Assembly (NCBI RefSeq): GCF_004519545.1 | Contig: NZ_SDKM01000015.1 | Coordinates: 55,919-119,918, forward strand | Reading direction: 5' to 3' | Length of the DNA: 64,000 nucleotides | DNA from: Nocardioides guangzhouensis | Lineage (GTDB): Bacteria > Actinomycetota > Actinomycetes > Propionibacteriales > Nocardioidaceae | Part shown: positions 33,142 to 41,284 of the stretch, piece by piece | How the letters are laid out: every line of letters starts with the position of its first letter | Position numbering within the stretch: position 1 is the first letter of the stretch | Position numbers and translations under genes: made by a program | The notes under the pieces: model-generated | The model's input: only the letters and a program-made list of their open reading frames with translations | Told to the model about the DNA's origin: nothing | The model's database searches: none

Positions 33142-34143
33142 GTGACCTCCGTGATCGACCTGCGCAGCGACACCCTCACCCGACCGACGCCCGCGATGCG
33201 GCGGGCGATGGCGGAGGCCGAGGTCGGCGACGACGTGTACGGCGAGGACCCGACCGTCCGCGCGCTCGAGGAGCGGCTGGCCGCGCTGTTCGGCAAGGAG
33301 GCGGCGCTGTTCACGCCGACCGGGTCGATGGCCAACGTGCTCGCGGTCCGCACCCTGGTCGGGCCGGGGCAGGAGGTCCTCTGCGAGGCCCGCGCCCACA
33401 TCGCGCGGGCCGAGCTCGGCGCCCACGCGGCGTACACGGGGCTCACCATGCGCACCTGGCGCGACCCGCGTGGCGGCGTCGACCTGCCGGTGGTGCGCGA
33501 GATGTTCGCGCCGGACATGGGGCCGTTCTTCGTGCCCACGACCGCGATCTCCGTCGAGAACACCCACAACTTCGCCGGGGGAGCAGTGACCCCGCTGGCC
33601 CACCTGCAGGCGCTCAAGGAGTACGCCGGGTCGGTCGGCGCCGGCGTCCACCTCGACGGCGCCCGTATCTGGAACGCGCACGTCGCGACCGGCGTACCGC
33701 TGGCGGACTGGGGTGCCTGCGCCGACGTGCTCGCGGTCTGCCTCTCGAAGGGGCTCGGGGCACCCGTCGGGTCCGCGGTCGTCGGGACCGCCGATGCCGT
33801 CGCGGAGTCGCGGATCTGGCGGAAGCGCATGGGCGGCGGCATGCGCCAGGTCGGCATCCTCGCCGCCGCCGGACTGCACGCCCTCGAGCACCACGTCGAC
33901 CGGTTGGCCGACGACCACGCGCACGCCCGGCTGCTCGCCGAGGCGGCCGGCGGCGACCCCGACACCGTGGACACCAACATCGTGGTGGTCGAGCGCGAGG
34001 ACGCCGCGGCGTACGTCGCCGCAGCGCGTGAGCAGGGCGTCCTCATCGCCCCGGTCGGCCCGACCACGGTCCGGTTGGTCACCCACCTTGACGTCGACCG
34101 GGCCGGCGCCGAGCGGGCCGCAGCGGTGCTCGCGAGGCTCTGA
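33142..34143 (+). CDS. ltaE: Low-specificity L-threonine aldolase
   Basis: This 333-residue PLP enzyme of the beta-eliminating lyase group begins IDLRSDTLTRPTPAMRRAMAEAEVGDDVYGEDP. The PLP lysine lies in VCLSKGLGAPVGSAVVG, and HLDGARIWNA provides the cofactor-binding Asp. It splits threonine (and allo-threonine) to glycine and acetaldehyde. GTG start with a weak CAGGAT hexamer 6 nt upstream. A 16-bp-stem terminator follows. Confidence 0.93.
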   Translation: MTSVIDLRSDTLTRPTPAMRRAMAEAEVGDDVYGEDPTVRALEERLAALFGKEAALFTPTGSMANVLAVRTLVGPGQEVLCEARAHIARAELGAHAAYTGLTMRTWRDPRGGVDLPVVREMFAPDMGPFFVPTTAISVENTHNFAGGAVTPLAHLQALKEYAGSVGAGVHLDGARIWNAHVATGVPLADWGACADVLAVCLSKGLGAPVGSAVVGTADAVAESRIWRKRMGGGMRQVGILAAAGLHALEHHVDRLADDHAHARLLAEAAGGDPDTVDTNIVVVEREDAAAYVAAAREQGVLIAPVGPTTVRLVTHLDVDRAGAERAAAVLARL

Positions 34144-34153
34144 CAGAGGACAG

Positions 34154-34190
34154 CCCCGCTCCGGTGTCATCACCTGACACCGGAGCGGGG
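34154..34190. terminator. Bidirectional terminator, 16-bp perfect stem
   Basis: Arms 34154-34169 and 34175-34190 pair perfectly around a 5-nt loop, between the convergent ends of the threonine aldolase and the repeat-protein gene. Confidence 0.85.
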
Positions 34191-34203
34191 CCGTCACCCG
34201 CGA

Positions 34204-36954
34204 CTACGGCTGCTGGTCGCCCTGCTGCGGGGGCTGCTGCCGCCAACCGCCCTGCTGCCCGCCCTGGGGCTGCTGGCCGTACTGCTGCCCGTGCTGGCCG
34301 CCGTACTGCTGACCGCCCTGCTGGGGCTGCTGCCACTGCTGGCCGGGCTGCTGCTGTCCGTACCCCTGCTGGGGCTGCTGCCACGGCTGGTCGTAGCCCT
34401 GGTGCTGTCCGTAGCCCTGGTGCTGTCCGTAGCCCTGCTGCTGGCCGGGCTGCTGCTGTCCGTACCCCTGCTGGGGCGGCTCCCACTGCTGGTCGCCCCA
34501 CTGCGGCTGGCCCGGCTGGGCGTGCTTGTTGGTCTGGAACGCCGCCGCCCGGGACCTGATCGCGGACAGGTCGAGGTTGCCGGTCACCACCAGGTAGACC
34601 GCGGCCACCACGACGGAGAGCAGCAGGAAGAGCAGCGTGGTCTGGAAGCCGGCGACGCCGACCCAGGTGGAGGAGTCGAAGGTGTCGTCGCCGAGCTCGA
34701 CGTTCGTGTCGACGTGCACGTTCGCCAGGCGGACCAGGAGCGGCACCACGACGACGAGGCTGGCCAGGTAGATCCCGACGTTGCGGAGCACCTCGGACTT
34801 GTCCTGCGAACGGCGCACGACCATCCGGGTGGCGAGCACGGCCAGGCCGATCGCCACGACCGGGGCGATCCAGAACAGCGCGCCGTTGTCGTCGGCGAAG
34901 TCCCAGAGCCGGTCGAAGCTGCTGCTGTCGTTGTCGTCGCCCGTGGTCTTGTCGCCGATCTTCGACAGCGAGCCCAGGCCGAGCATGAAGACACCCATCG
35001 AGGGCAGCGCGGCGAGCGCGCGGACGATCTCGCCGAACCCGCGAGCATCCTTCTCGCCGACGACCTGGCAGACCAGGAACAGCAGTCCGGCGCCGACCAG
35101 GCCGACCACGAGAGCGGCCAGGCCCCACAGAGGGGCGGACGCCCAGCGCTGGACGGTGACCAGCTTCGCGTGCATCCACTCCGAGCGCACGAAGCAGGAC
35201 AGCACGAGCACCAGCGTCAGCAGCAGGAACGGCAGGAAGATCGCGCCGGCGATCGACAGCCTGGTCGGGCCGTCCATGATGATCAGCTGGAACGAGTCGC
35301 CGACCGGGTCGTCGCCCGTCACGTCGGCGTACCCCGTGATCTCGGGGGTGGCGATGCGCACCACGATCGCGACCAGGGTCACCAGCACGCTGAGGACGAG
35401 GCCGGCCCGGACCGCGTCGAGCAGCGCCGGGACCACCTCGCTGTAGCGGGCTGTGGTGCGGCGGAAGAGGTGGGTGCCGACCCCGAGCGCCAGGAAGGTC
35501 GCGAGGAGGGGGTACTGGCCGAGGTCCAGCGTCGCCTCGTCGGTGCCGAACGCGTCGGCCAGGTCGAGGATGCTGTTCGGGCCGAATGCGTTGGCGGCCT
35601 GGACGAGCCCGGACCACAGGGCGCTCACCACGTCGAGGTCCTCGGCGCCGACGACGGCGACGACCAGGCCCACCACGAGCGCGGTGACGAAGGCGCCGCC
35701 CGCGGCCACCGCGGCACCGGCCCAGTTGCCGACCAGCAACCGCTTGAGGTCGGGGCCGGACCTGGCCGGCGCGGCGTACGGGCCCTGCTGCCAGCCCTGC
35801 GGCGGGTGGCCGCCGGCGTACTGCTGCTGGCCCTGCCACTGCTGACCCTGCCACTGCGGGGCGTGCGGGTCGTACGGCAGCTGCCCGTACCCCTGCTGCC
35901 CGTACCCCTGCTGCCCGTACCCCTGCTGCCCGTACCCCTGCTGCCCGTACCCCTGCTGCCCGTACCCCTGCTGCCCGTACCCCTGCTGCCCGTACCCCTG
36001 CTGCCCGTACCCCTGCTGCCCGTACCCCTGCTGCCCGTACCCCTGCTGCCCGTACCCCTGCTGCCCGTACCCCTGCTGCCCGTACCCCTGCTGCCCGTAC
36101 CCCTGCTGCCCGTACCCCTGCTGCCCGTACCCCTGCTGCCCGTACCCCTGCTGCCCGTACCCCTGCTGCCCGTACCCCTGCTGCCCGTACCCCTGCTGCC
36201 CGTACCCCTGCTGCCCGTACCCCTGCTGCCCGTACCCCTGCTGCCCGTACCCCTGCTGCCCGTACCCCTGCTGCCCGTACCCCTGCTGCCCGTACCCCTG
36301 CTGCCCGTACCCCTGCTGCCCGTACCCCTGCTGCCCGTACCCCTGCTGCCCGTACCCCTGCTGCCCGTACCCCTGCTGCCCGTACCCCTGCTGCCCGTAC
36401 CCCTGCTGCCCGTACCCCTGCTGCCCGTACCCCTGCTGCCCGTACCCCTGCTGCCCGTACCCCTGCTGCCCGTACCCCTGCTGCCCGTACCCCTGCTGCC
36501 CGTACCCCTGCTGCCCGTACCCCTGCTGCCCGTACCCCTGCTGCCCGTACCCCTGCTGCCCGTACCCCTGCTGCCCGTACCCCTGCTGCCACTGGCCGTG
36601 CTGGGGCTGGCCGTGCTGGGGCTGCTGGGCGTACTGCTGCTGGGCCGGCTCCTGCGGCTGCTGCCAGCCCTGCTGGGCCTGGCCGTGGCCGGCCGGCCGC
36701 TGCCACTGCTGGCCCGGGTCGACGGCCGGGAGCTGCGCGGTCGGGTCGGGTTCGCCGGACGCCCGTTGACCGCCTGTCGGCTCCCCGGGAGCCTGCTGCT
36801 CGGAAGCCGGCGCCTGGCGACGGTGGCTCGCGATCTGCGTGGGTGCGTCACCCTCGCGCTGGGGCTGAGCCGCCGGCGCGAGCGAGGCTCCGCACGCTCC
36901 GCAGTACGGCTGGCCCACGGATGTCTGCGCACCGCACTGCGGGCACTGGCTCAT
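34204..36954 (-). CDS. Zinc-ribbon membrane protein with a (GYGQQ)n low-complexity region
   Basis: The 916-residue protein has an N-terminal zinc ribbon (Cys4, Cys7, Cys18, Cys21), a Gln/Pro-rich linker, then 47 perfect GYGQQ pentapeptides (residues ~124-358), another Gln/Trp/Pro stretch, and a membrane domain (~395-760) with roughly eight helices. The C-terminal ~110 residues are again Gln/Gly-rich ([10 protein letters not shown] and GYGQHQ variants). The repeats are prion-like in composition (Gly/Tyr/Gln) and could self-associate. The membrane part resembles actinobacterial membrane proteins of unknown function. The repeats are identical in DNA too, so the array is young or actively homogenised. 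Confidence 0.85.
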   Translation of the reverse strand: MSQCPQCGAQTSVGQPYCGACGASLAPAAQPQREGDAPTQIASHRRQAPASEQQAPGEPTGGQRASGEPDPTAQLPAVDPGQQWQRPAGHGQAQQGWQQPQEPAQQQYAQQPQHGQPQHGQWQQGYGQQGYGQQGYGQQGYGQQGYGQQGYGQQGYGQQGYGQQGYGQQGYGQQGYGQQGYGQQGYGQQGYGQQGYGQQGYGQQGYGQQGYGQQGYGQQGYGQQGYGQQGYGQQGYGQQGYGQQGYGQQGYGQQGYGQQGYGQQGYGQQGYGQQGYGQQGYGQQGYGQQGYGQQGYGQQGYGQQGYGQQGYGQQGYGQQGYGQQGYGQQGYGQQGYGQQGYGQQGYGQQGYGQQGYGQLPYDPHAPQWQGQQWQGQQQYAGGHPPQGWQQGPYAAPARSGPDLKRLLVGNWAGAAVAAGGAFVTALVVGLVVAVVGAEDLDVVSALWSGLVQAANAFGPNSILDLADAFGTDEATLDLGQYPLLATFLALGVGTHLFRRTTARYSEVVPALLDAVRAGLVLSVLVTLVAIVVRIATPEITGYADVTGDDPVGDSFQLIIMDGPTRLSIAGAIFLPFLLLTLVLVLSCFVRSEWMHAKLVTVQRWASAPLWGLAALVVGLVGAGLLFLVCQVVGEKDARGFGEIVRALAALPSMGVFMLGLGSLSKIGDKTTGDDNDSSSFDRLWDFADDNGALFWIAPVVAIGLAVLATRMVVRRSQDKSEVLRNVGIYLASLVVVVPLLVRLANVHVDTNVELGDDTFDSSTWVGVAGFQTTLLFLLLSVVVAAVYLVVTGNLDLSAIRSRAAAFQTNKHAQPGQPQWGDQQWEPPQQGYGQQQPGQQQGYGQHQGYGQHQGYDQPWQQPQQGYGQQQPGQQWQQPQQGGQQYGGQHGQQYGQQPQGGQQGGWRQQPPQQGDQQP
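35881..36585 (-). repeat. 47 perfect tandem copies of a 15-bp unit
   Basis: The plus-strand unit CTGCCCGTACCCCTG repeats 47 times without a single substitution over 705 bp (read as QGYGQ on the coding strand). A partial unit follows at each end. The unit contains no stop in any frame, so all six frames stay open here. That explains several spurious long open frames. Confidence 0.97.
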
Positions 36955-37077
36955 GACGAGACTCCGATCTGGTTGCGTCGTCGGGCCGCGGCGCGACGAC
37001 GGACATCGTGCTGAGTGGGTGGCCGCGCGCGGCCCCGCGTGGGCGTTACCCGCGCCGGAGCCGGGTCAAACCTGCGG

Positions 37078-38091
37078 TCAGGAGTCGCCCCGCAGCAGCA
37101 CGTCGCTGATCGCTGTCACGTTCTTGCGCAGGCGTCCGGCACCCGGCTCGGAGACCTCGTTGATCCGCAGCTGGATGCTGCGCGTGCGGACCTTGTCGAC
37201 CACGATGGTCTGCAGGACCGGCTCAGTGCGCATGCGCTGCACGATCGACGTACCGTCGTCGAAGACCCACTCCACCTGGAGGATCTTGCGGTTGAAGCGG
37301 TACCAGTCGACGGTGCGGCCGCCGGTGGAGTCCTTCTTGGCGTAGCCGTTGACCATCCCGACCTCGCTGATCACCGACTCGCGAGGGAGCGTGAACGTGA
37401 TGGTCGCTCCGCTGGCGTCGCCCGGCATGCGGTACGCCGTGGCGAGGTCGTCGTCGAGCATGTTCTCCGGCGGGTAGGCCACCCGGTTGCCGTTGAGGTC
37501 GGTCCCCGGCGCCAGCGGCTTCGGGCCCTGCACGGTCGACTCCGGTGCGAGGTCGTCCGGGCTGCCGATGGGCTGCTCGGGTGTCGTCGGGTCCTTCTTC
37601 GGGGAGCCCGTGCCGTCCGGCCCGGACGAGGTGCGGTCACCGCTCGCGTTCTGCGGCTCGTCGTCGCCACCACCGAGCAGCCACACGCTGAGGGCGACGA
37701 CCACGACGAGGGCGAGCACGGCGAGCACGGCGGCGAGGGGTACGGCGCGACGCGGGCCACCCTCGCGGTGCGGCGTCGGGTCGGCGGGCGGGCCCGGCGG
37801 CACCGGGGTGACCTGACGGGTGGCGTCCACCTCGTCGGCGAAGAGCGGGTAGCGGCTGGCCTCGCCGGTCTGAGCGGTCGGCGGGGTGACCGGGGCCCGC
37901 GGAACCTGGCGCGTGGGGGAGGCGGCGGCCGGGCGCGGGCTGCCCGCGGGGCGCTCGGCGGTGTCCTGGACCGGGTCGTGCGGGGCGGTGTCCCGGCCGT
38001 CCGGGGTCGTCTCAGCGCCCGTCGGTGCTCCGCAGTGGGTGCAGAACCGGCCGACGACGAGCTGCTGTCCGCAGTTGGTGCAGAAGTTCAT
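37078..38091 (-). CDS. Zinc-ribbon membrane protein with NADase-type glycan-binding domain
   Basis: The 337-residue protein starts at ATG 38091 after AGGAGA. An N-terminal zinc ribbon (Cys4, Cys7, Cys17, Cys20) is followed by a Pro/Ala-rich linker (~25-110), one transmembrane helix (~119-140), a Gly/Asp/Ser spacer, and a C-terminal beta-sandwich (~190-337, LATAYRMPGDASGATITFTLP, then VISEVGMVNGYAKKD). That end resembles the discoidin-like NADase-type glycan-binding module found in actinobacterial membrane proteins. The predicted outside end would bind cell-wall or surface glycans. It precedes the repeat-protein gene in the same direction. Confidence 0.78.
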   Translation of the reverse strand: MNFCTNCGQQLVVGRFCTHCGAPTGAETTPDGRDTAPHDPVQDTAERPAGSPRPAAASPTRQVPRAPVTPPTAQTGEASRYPLFADEVDATRQVTPVPPGPPADPTPHREGGPRRAVPLAAVLAVLALVVVVALSVWLLGGGDDEPQNASGDRTSSGPDGTGSPKKDPTTPEQPIGSPDDLAPESTVQGPKPLAPGTDLNGNRVAYPPENMLDDDLATAYRMPGDASGATITFTLPRESVISEVGMVNGYAKKDSTGGRTVDWYRFNRKILQVEWVFDDGTSIVQRMRTEPVLQTIVVDKVRTRSIQLRINEVSEPGAGRLRKNVTAISDVLLRGDS

Positions 38092-38161
38092 CGGTCTCCT
38101 CGGGGTGCCGCGCGGGCCAGCGTATGCGAGCCTTCGGCCCTGCGGGAAACCGCCGAACCGG

Positions 38162-39211
38162 TCAGCCCCGCTGCGCGAGGACGCCGGCCGGCGCCCGACC
38201 GACCACCTCGGGGAGGCGCCGTACGGCCTGGGCCAGCTCGCGGAGCTCGGCCCCGAGGAGCGCCTGCGGGCCGTCGCAGAGCGCGGTCTCGGGGTCCGGG
38301 TGGACGTCGACGATGACGCCGTCGGCACCGACCGCGATCGCCGCGCGGGAGAGCGGGACGACCAGATCCTTGCGGCCCGAGGCGTGCGACGGGTCCACGA
38401 TCACCGGCAGGTGGCTGGCCGCCTGGACGACCGGCACGGCGGAGATGTCGAGGGTGTTGCGGGTGGCCGGCTCGAAGGTGCGGATCCCGCGCTCGCAGAG
38501 GACGACGTCGAGGTTGCCGCGCTGGGCGATGTACTCCGCGGCCATCAGCCACTCCTCGATGGTCGCGGTCATCCCGCGCTTGAGGAGCACCGGCTTGCCC
38601 GCCTCGCCGACCGCCTGGAGCAGCCCGAAGTTGGCCATGTTGCGGGTGCCGACCTGGAGCATGTCCACGTGCTCGGCGACCATGGGTACGTCGCGCGGGT
38701 CGACCACCTCGGTGACCACCGGCAGCCCGGTGGCCTCGCGGATCCCGGCCAGGATCTCGAGGCCGGCCAGGCCCAGCCCCTGGAAGGCGTACGGCGAGGT
38801 GCGCGGCTTGAAGGCGCCGCCGCGGATGATCGTGGCTCCCGCGGACTGGGCCATGCGCGACGCCTCGGCGGTCTGCTCCTTCGACTCCACCGCGCACGGC
38901 CCGGCGATGAACGTGAACGTGTCCGGCCCGATGGGCACCTGGTGCCCGGCCGGGCCGACCCAGACCGTGGACCGGTCCGGGTGGTGCTGCCGGCTGACCA
39001 GCTTGTAGGGGTCGGAGATCCGGTGCACGTCCGCGACCCCGGCCAGGGTGCGCAGGTTGAGGTGGTGGAAGGAGTCGATGTCGCCGACCAGGCCGATGAT
39101 CGTGCGGACCACGCCCTTGCTGACGAACGCCTCACCACCGACGCTCTCGACCCGCTCGACGACGTGCGCGATCTGCTCGTCGGTGGCATCCGGCGACATG
39201 ACCACGACCAT
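38162..39211 (-). CDS. aroF: DAHP synthase, class I beta type with N-terminal regulatory domain
   Basis: This 349-residue enzyme has an N-terminal ferredoxin-like/ACT-like domain (1-~75, MSPDATDEQIAHVVERV) and a TIM barrel with FIAGPCAVESKEQT, GGAFKPRTSPYAFQG, the metal and substrate motifs LLKRGMTATIEEWL, CERGIRTFE and VDPSHASGRKD. It performs the same first shikimate step as the class II enzyme at 31688-33019. Class I beta enzymes with this N-domain are usually allosterically regulated. ATG 39211 follows GGGAG. Confidence 0.93.
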   Translation of the reverse strand: MVVVMSPDATDEQIAHVVERVESVGGEAFVSKGVVRTIIGLVGDIDSFHHLNLRTLAGVADVHRISDPYKLVSRQHHPDRSTVWVGPAGHQVPIGPDTFTFIAGPCAVESKEQTAEASRMAQSAGATIIRGGAFKPRTSPYAFQGLGLAGLEILAGIREATGLPVVTEVVDPRDVPMVAEHVDMLQVGTRNMANFGLLQAVGEAGKPVLLKRGMTATIEEWLMAAEYIAQRGNLDVVLCERGIRTFEPATRNTLDISAVPVVQAASHLPVIVDPSHASGRKDLVVPLSRAAIAVGADGVIVDVHPDPETALCDGPQALLGAELRELAQAVRRLPEVVGRAPAGVLAQRG

Positions 39212-39363
39212 GGGCTGCTCCCTGCTGTTCCTCCTCCGCCCGGCCCACTCGTCTTCCTCGACGCGGCGGCCGGCGGCCCGGCAGGTCCCACGCTAGTGGG
39301 GTCGCTCACACCGCCTGCCGACCGCCCACATCCCGAACCCGCCGAGGTGCCCGGAATTGCTGG

Positions 39364-39433
39364 CCGAGGTGCCCCGTCTTGCGGTGGCCACCGCAAGACG
39401 GGGCACCTCGGAGCGCAAGACGGGGCACCTCGG
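39364..39433. repeat. 48-bp perfect palindrome plus a third arm copy
   Basis: Positions 39364-39411 are a perfect 48-bp palindrome (24-bp arms containing CCGAGGTGCCCCGTCTTGCG). A third, direct copy of the arm follows (39415-39433), and a partial arm lies just upstream (~39342). The element sits between the end of the EamA gene and the start of the class I DAHP synthase. It can form a very stable hairpin and would act as a terminator for EamA. Extra arm copies point to expansion of a small module. Confidence 0.85.
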
Positions 39434-39435
39434 CG

Positions 39436-40332
39436 TCAGACGGCGATATGGGTGACCTCGGCCTCGATCCGGCGGCGGGGGAGCAGCTCGACGATGAGCA
39501 TGGCGGAGAGGACCAGGAGGCCGCCGACGACCAGGCGGAGGGTGAGCTCCTCACCGCCGGCGAGCACCGCGAAGAACGCCGCGAAGACCGGCTCCATGCT
39601 CATGATGATCGCGCTGCGGGTCGGGGTCAGGTGCGCCTGCGCCCAGGTCTGGAAGGCCATCGCGAGCGCGCCCGCGAACACGGCCATGTACACCACGCTG
39701 AGCCAGTCGCGGCCGGTCTCCGGCAGCACGATCCCGCCGGGGGCGGCGCCGACCAGGCAGATCACCGAGATCACCGCCAGCTGCACGACCGACATCCCCA
39801 TCGCCTCGTGCGGGCGCGACCAGGCCCCGAGTCCGACGATGTGCAGCGCGTAGATCACCGCCGCGACCAGGGTCAGCGTCTCGCCGTACCCGAAGGCCAG
39901 CCCGCCGGGCTGCAGGGTCAGCAGCCCGACGCCGGCCATCGCGAGCGCCACCGCGAACCAGGTCACCGACCCGATCCGGTTGCCCAGCAGCAGGGCGGCC
40001 AGCAGCGGCGTGCACACGACGTACAGGCCGGTGATGAAGCCGGAGACCGAGGCCGCGGTGTGCGCGAGACCGATCGTCTGCAGCACCTGGGCGACGGCGT
40101 AGAGCGCGCCGAGCACGGCCGCCTGCCGGCGCGACTCGGGCGACAGCGAGCGCAGCGCGCGGGGAAAGATCAGGAACAGGGCGACCGTCGCGATCGGGAA
40201 CCGGATGGCGAGGAAGTCGATCGCCGGGATCCGGTCGGAGAGGTCCTTGATCAGGAAGAACGTCGACCCCCACGTCGCGGTGGTCACCAGCAGTGCGAGC
40301 GTCGCCAGCCGCCCGGCGGTCACCTGCCTCAC
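39436..40332 (-). CDS. EamA-family (DMT superfamily) transporter
   Basis: This 298-residue protein has ten predicted helices in two EamA repeats. The first repeat starts TLALLVTTATWGSTFFLIKDL and the second has YGETLTLVAAVIYALHIV with MEPVFAAFFAVL, the signature of the family. It exports or imports small metabolites; the substrate is unknown. The GTG start overlaps the endonuclease IV stop by 4 nt (GTGA), so it is co-translated with nfo. Confidence 0.9.
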   Translation of the reverse strand: MRQVTAGRLATLALLVTTATWGSTFFLIKDLSDRIPAIDFLAIRFPIATVALFLIFPRALRSLSPESRRQAAVLGALYAVAQVLQTIGLAHTAASVSGFITGLYVVCTPLLAALLLGNRIGSVTWFAVALAMAGVGLLTLQPGGLAFGYGETLTLVAAVIYALHIVGLGAWSRPHEAMGMSVVQLAVISVICLVGAAPGGIVLPETGRDWLSVVYMAVFAGALAMAFQTWAQAHLTPTRSAIIMSMEPVFAAFFAVLAGGEELTLRLVVGGLLVLSAMLIVELLPRRRIEAEVTHIAV

Positions 40333-41234
40333 GGATGGGCCTCCTCGCGCAGCCGCTTGAGCAGCGGGATCCCGGCGTCGCCGACGTCGCGGGACCCCGG
40401 CGTCTCGAGCACGAACGGCACGCGGTCGGTGGCCGGGTGTGCCAGTAGCTCGCGGAACGCGTTCGTGCCGATGTGTCCATCGCCGAGCTTCTGGTGCCGG
40501 TCCTTGAACGCACCGCGGACGTCCATCGAGTCGTTGGCGTGCACCAGCCGTAGCCGACCGGGGCCGCCGATCGCCACGATCCGGTCCAGGGTCGCGGCCG
40601 GGCCGCCGGGCTCGTCCAGCGGCGCGCCCGCGGCGAACACGTGGCAGGTGTCGAGGCAGATGCCGGCCTTGGGATGGTGGTCCAGCGCGTCGAGGTACGG
40701 CGCCAAGTCGTCGACGCCGGCGCACAGCGAGCGCCCCTGGCCCGCGGTCGGCTCCAGCAGCAGCCACGGGGCGGCGTCGTCCGCGACCGCGTCGAGCAGC
40801 GGCAGCAGCCCCTCGCGCACCTGCCGCATCGCGGCGGCATACCGCTCCTCGGAACCGCTCGCGTCGACGTACGACCCGGTGTGCACGACCACGCCCTCCG
40901 CGCCGATCTCGGCGGCCCGGCGGAGGTTGTGGGCGATCGACGCCACGGACTTCTCGTACGTCGCGCGCGTCGGGCTCCCGAGGTTCACGAGGTACGGCGC
41001 GTGGACGAACACCCGCAGGCCGGCCTCGGCGCAGGCCTCCCGGAAGCGCGCGTCCGCCCGCGGGTCGCCGGCCGAGAGCGCCCAGCCCCGCGGGTTGCCC
41101 ACGAACACCTGGAACGCCTCGCAGCCGAGCTCGCGGGCCGCGCCGAGCGCCCCCGTCACCAGTCCCTTGCCGACCGGGACGTGGGTGCCGACCGGGTTGC
41201 GGCGCGCGGCAGCGACGGGAGAGGTGGGGGACAC
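40329..41234 (-). CDS. nfo: Endonuclease IV (AP endonuclease)
   Basis: The 301-residue TIM-barrel enzyme has AP endonuclease 2 motifs: NPRGWALS, VHAPYLVNLGSP (His metal ligand), GVVVHTGSYVD, LLEPTAGQG (Glu ligand), GICLDTCHVFAAG (Asp and His ligands), and LVHANDSM with RHQKLGDGHIG. It incises DNA at abasic sites in base-excision repair. The GTG start follows a leaderless-type TAGCCT. Confidence 0.93.
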   Translation of the reverse strand: MSPTSPVAAARRNPVGTHVPVGKGLVTGALGAARELGCEAFQVFVGNPRGWALSAGDPRADARFREACAEAGLRVFVHAPYLVNLGSPTRATYEKSVASIAHNLRRAAEIGAEGVVVHTGSYVDASGSEERYAAAMRQVREGLLPLLDAVADDAAPWLLLEPTAGQGRSLCAGVDDLAPYLDALDHHPKAGICLDTCHVFAAGAPLDEPGGPAATLDRIVAIGGPGRLRLVHANDSMDVRGAFKDRHQKLGDGHIGTNAFRELLAHPATDRVPFVLETPGSRDVGDAGIPLLKRLREEAHP

Positions 41235-41240
41235 CAGCAG

Positions 41241-41246
41241 AGGCTA
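41241..41246 (-). promoter_or_regulatory. Leaderless-type -10 (TAGCCT) for nfo
   Basis: It ends 6 nt before GTG 41234. Confidence 0.5.
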
Positions 41247-41284
41247 TCCGTGGTGAGTCGGCACAAGCTGTGCCGGGTCGGCAG

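Noticed and set aside
34079..37014. Very long open frames in several other frames over the repeat protein (e.g. 907 residues on the plus strand)
   Set aside because: The 15-bp unit has no stop in any frame. Only the zinc-ribbon frame has a sensible start, real domains and non-repeat ends.
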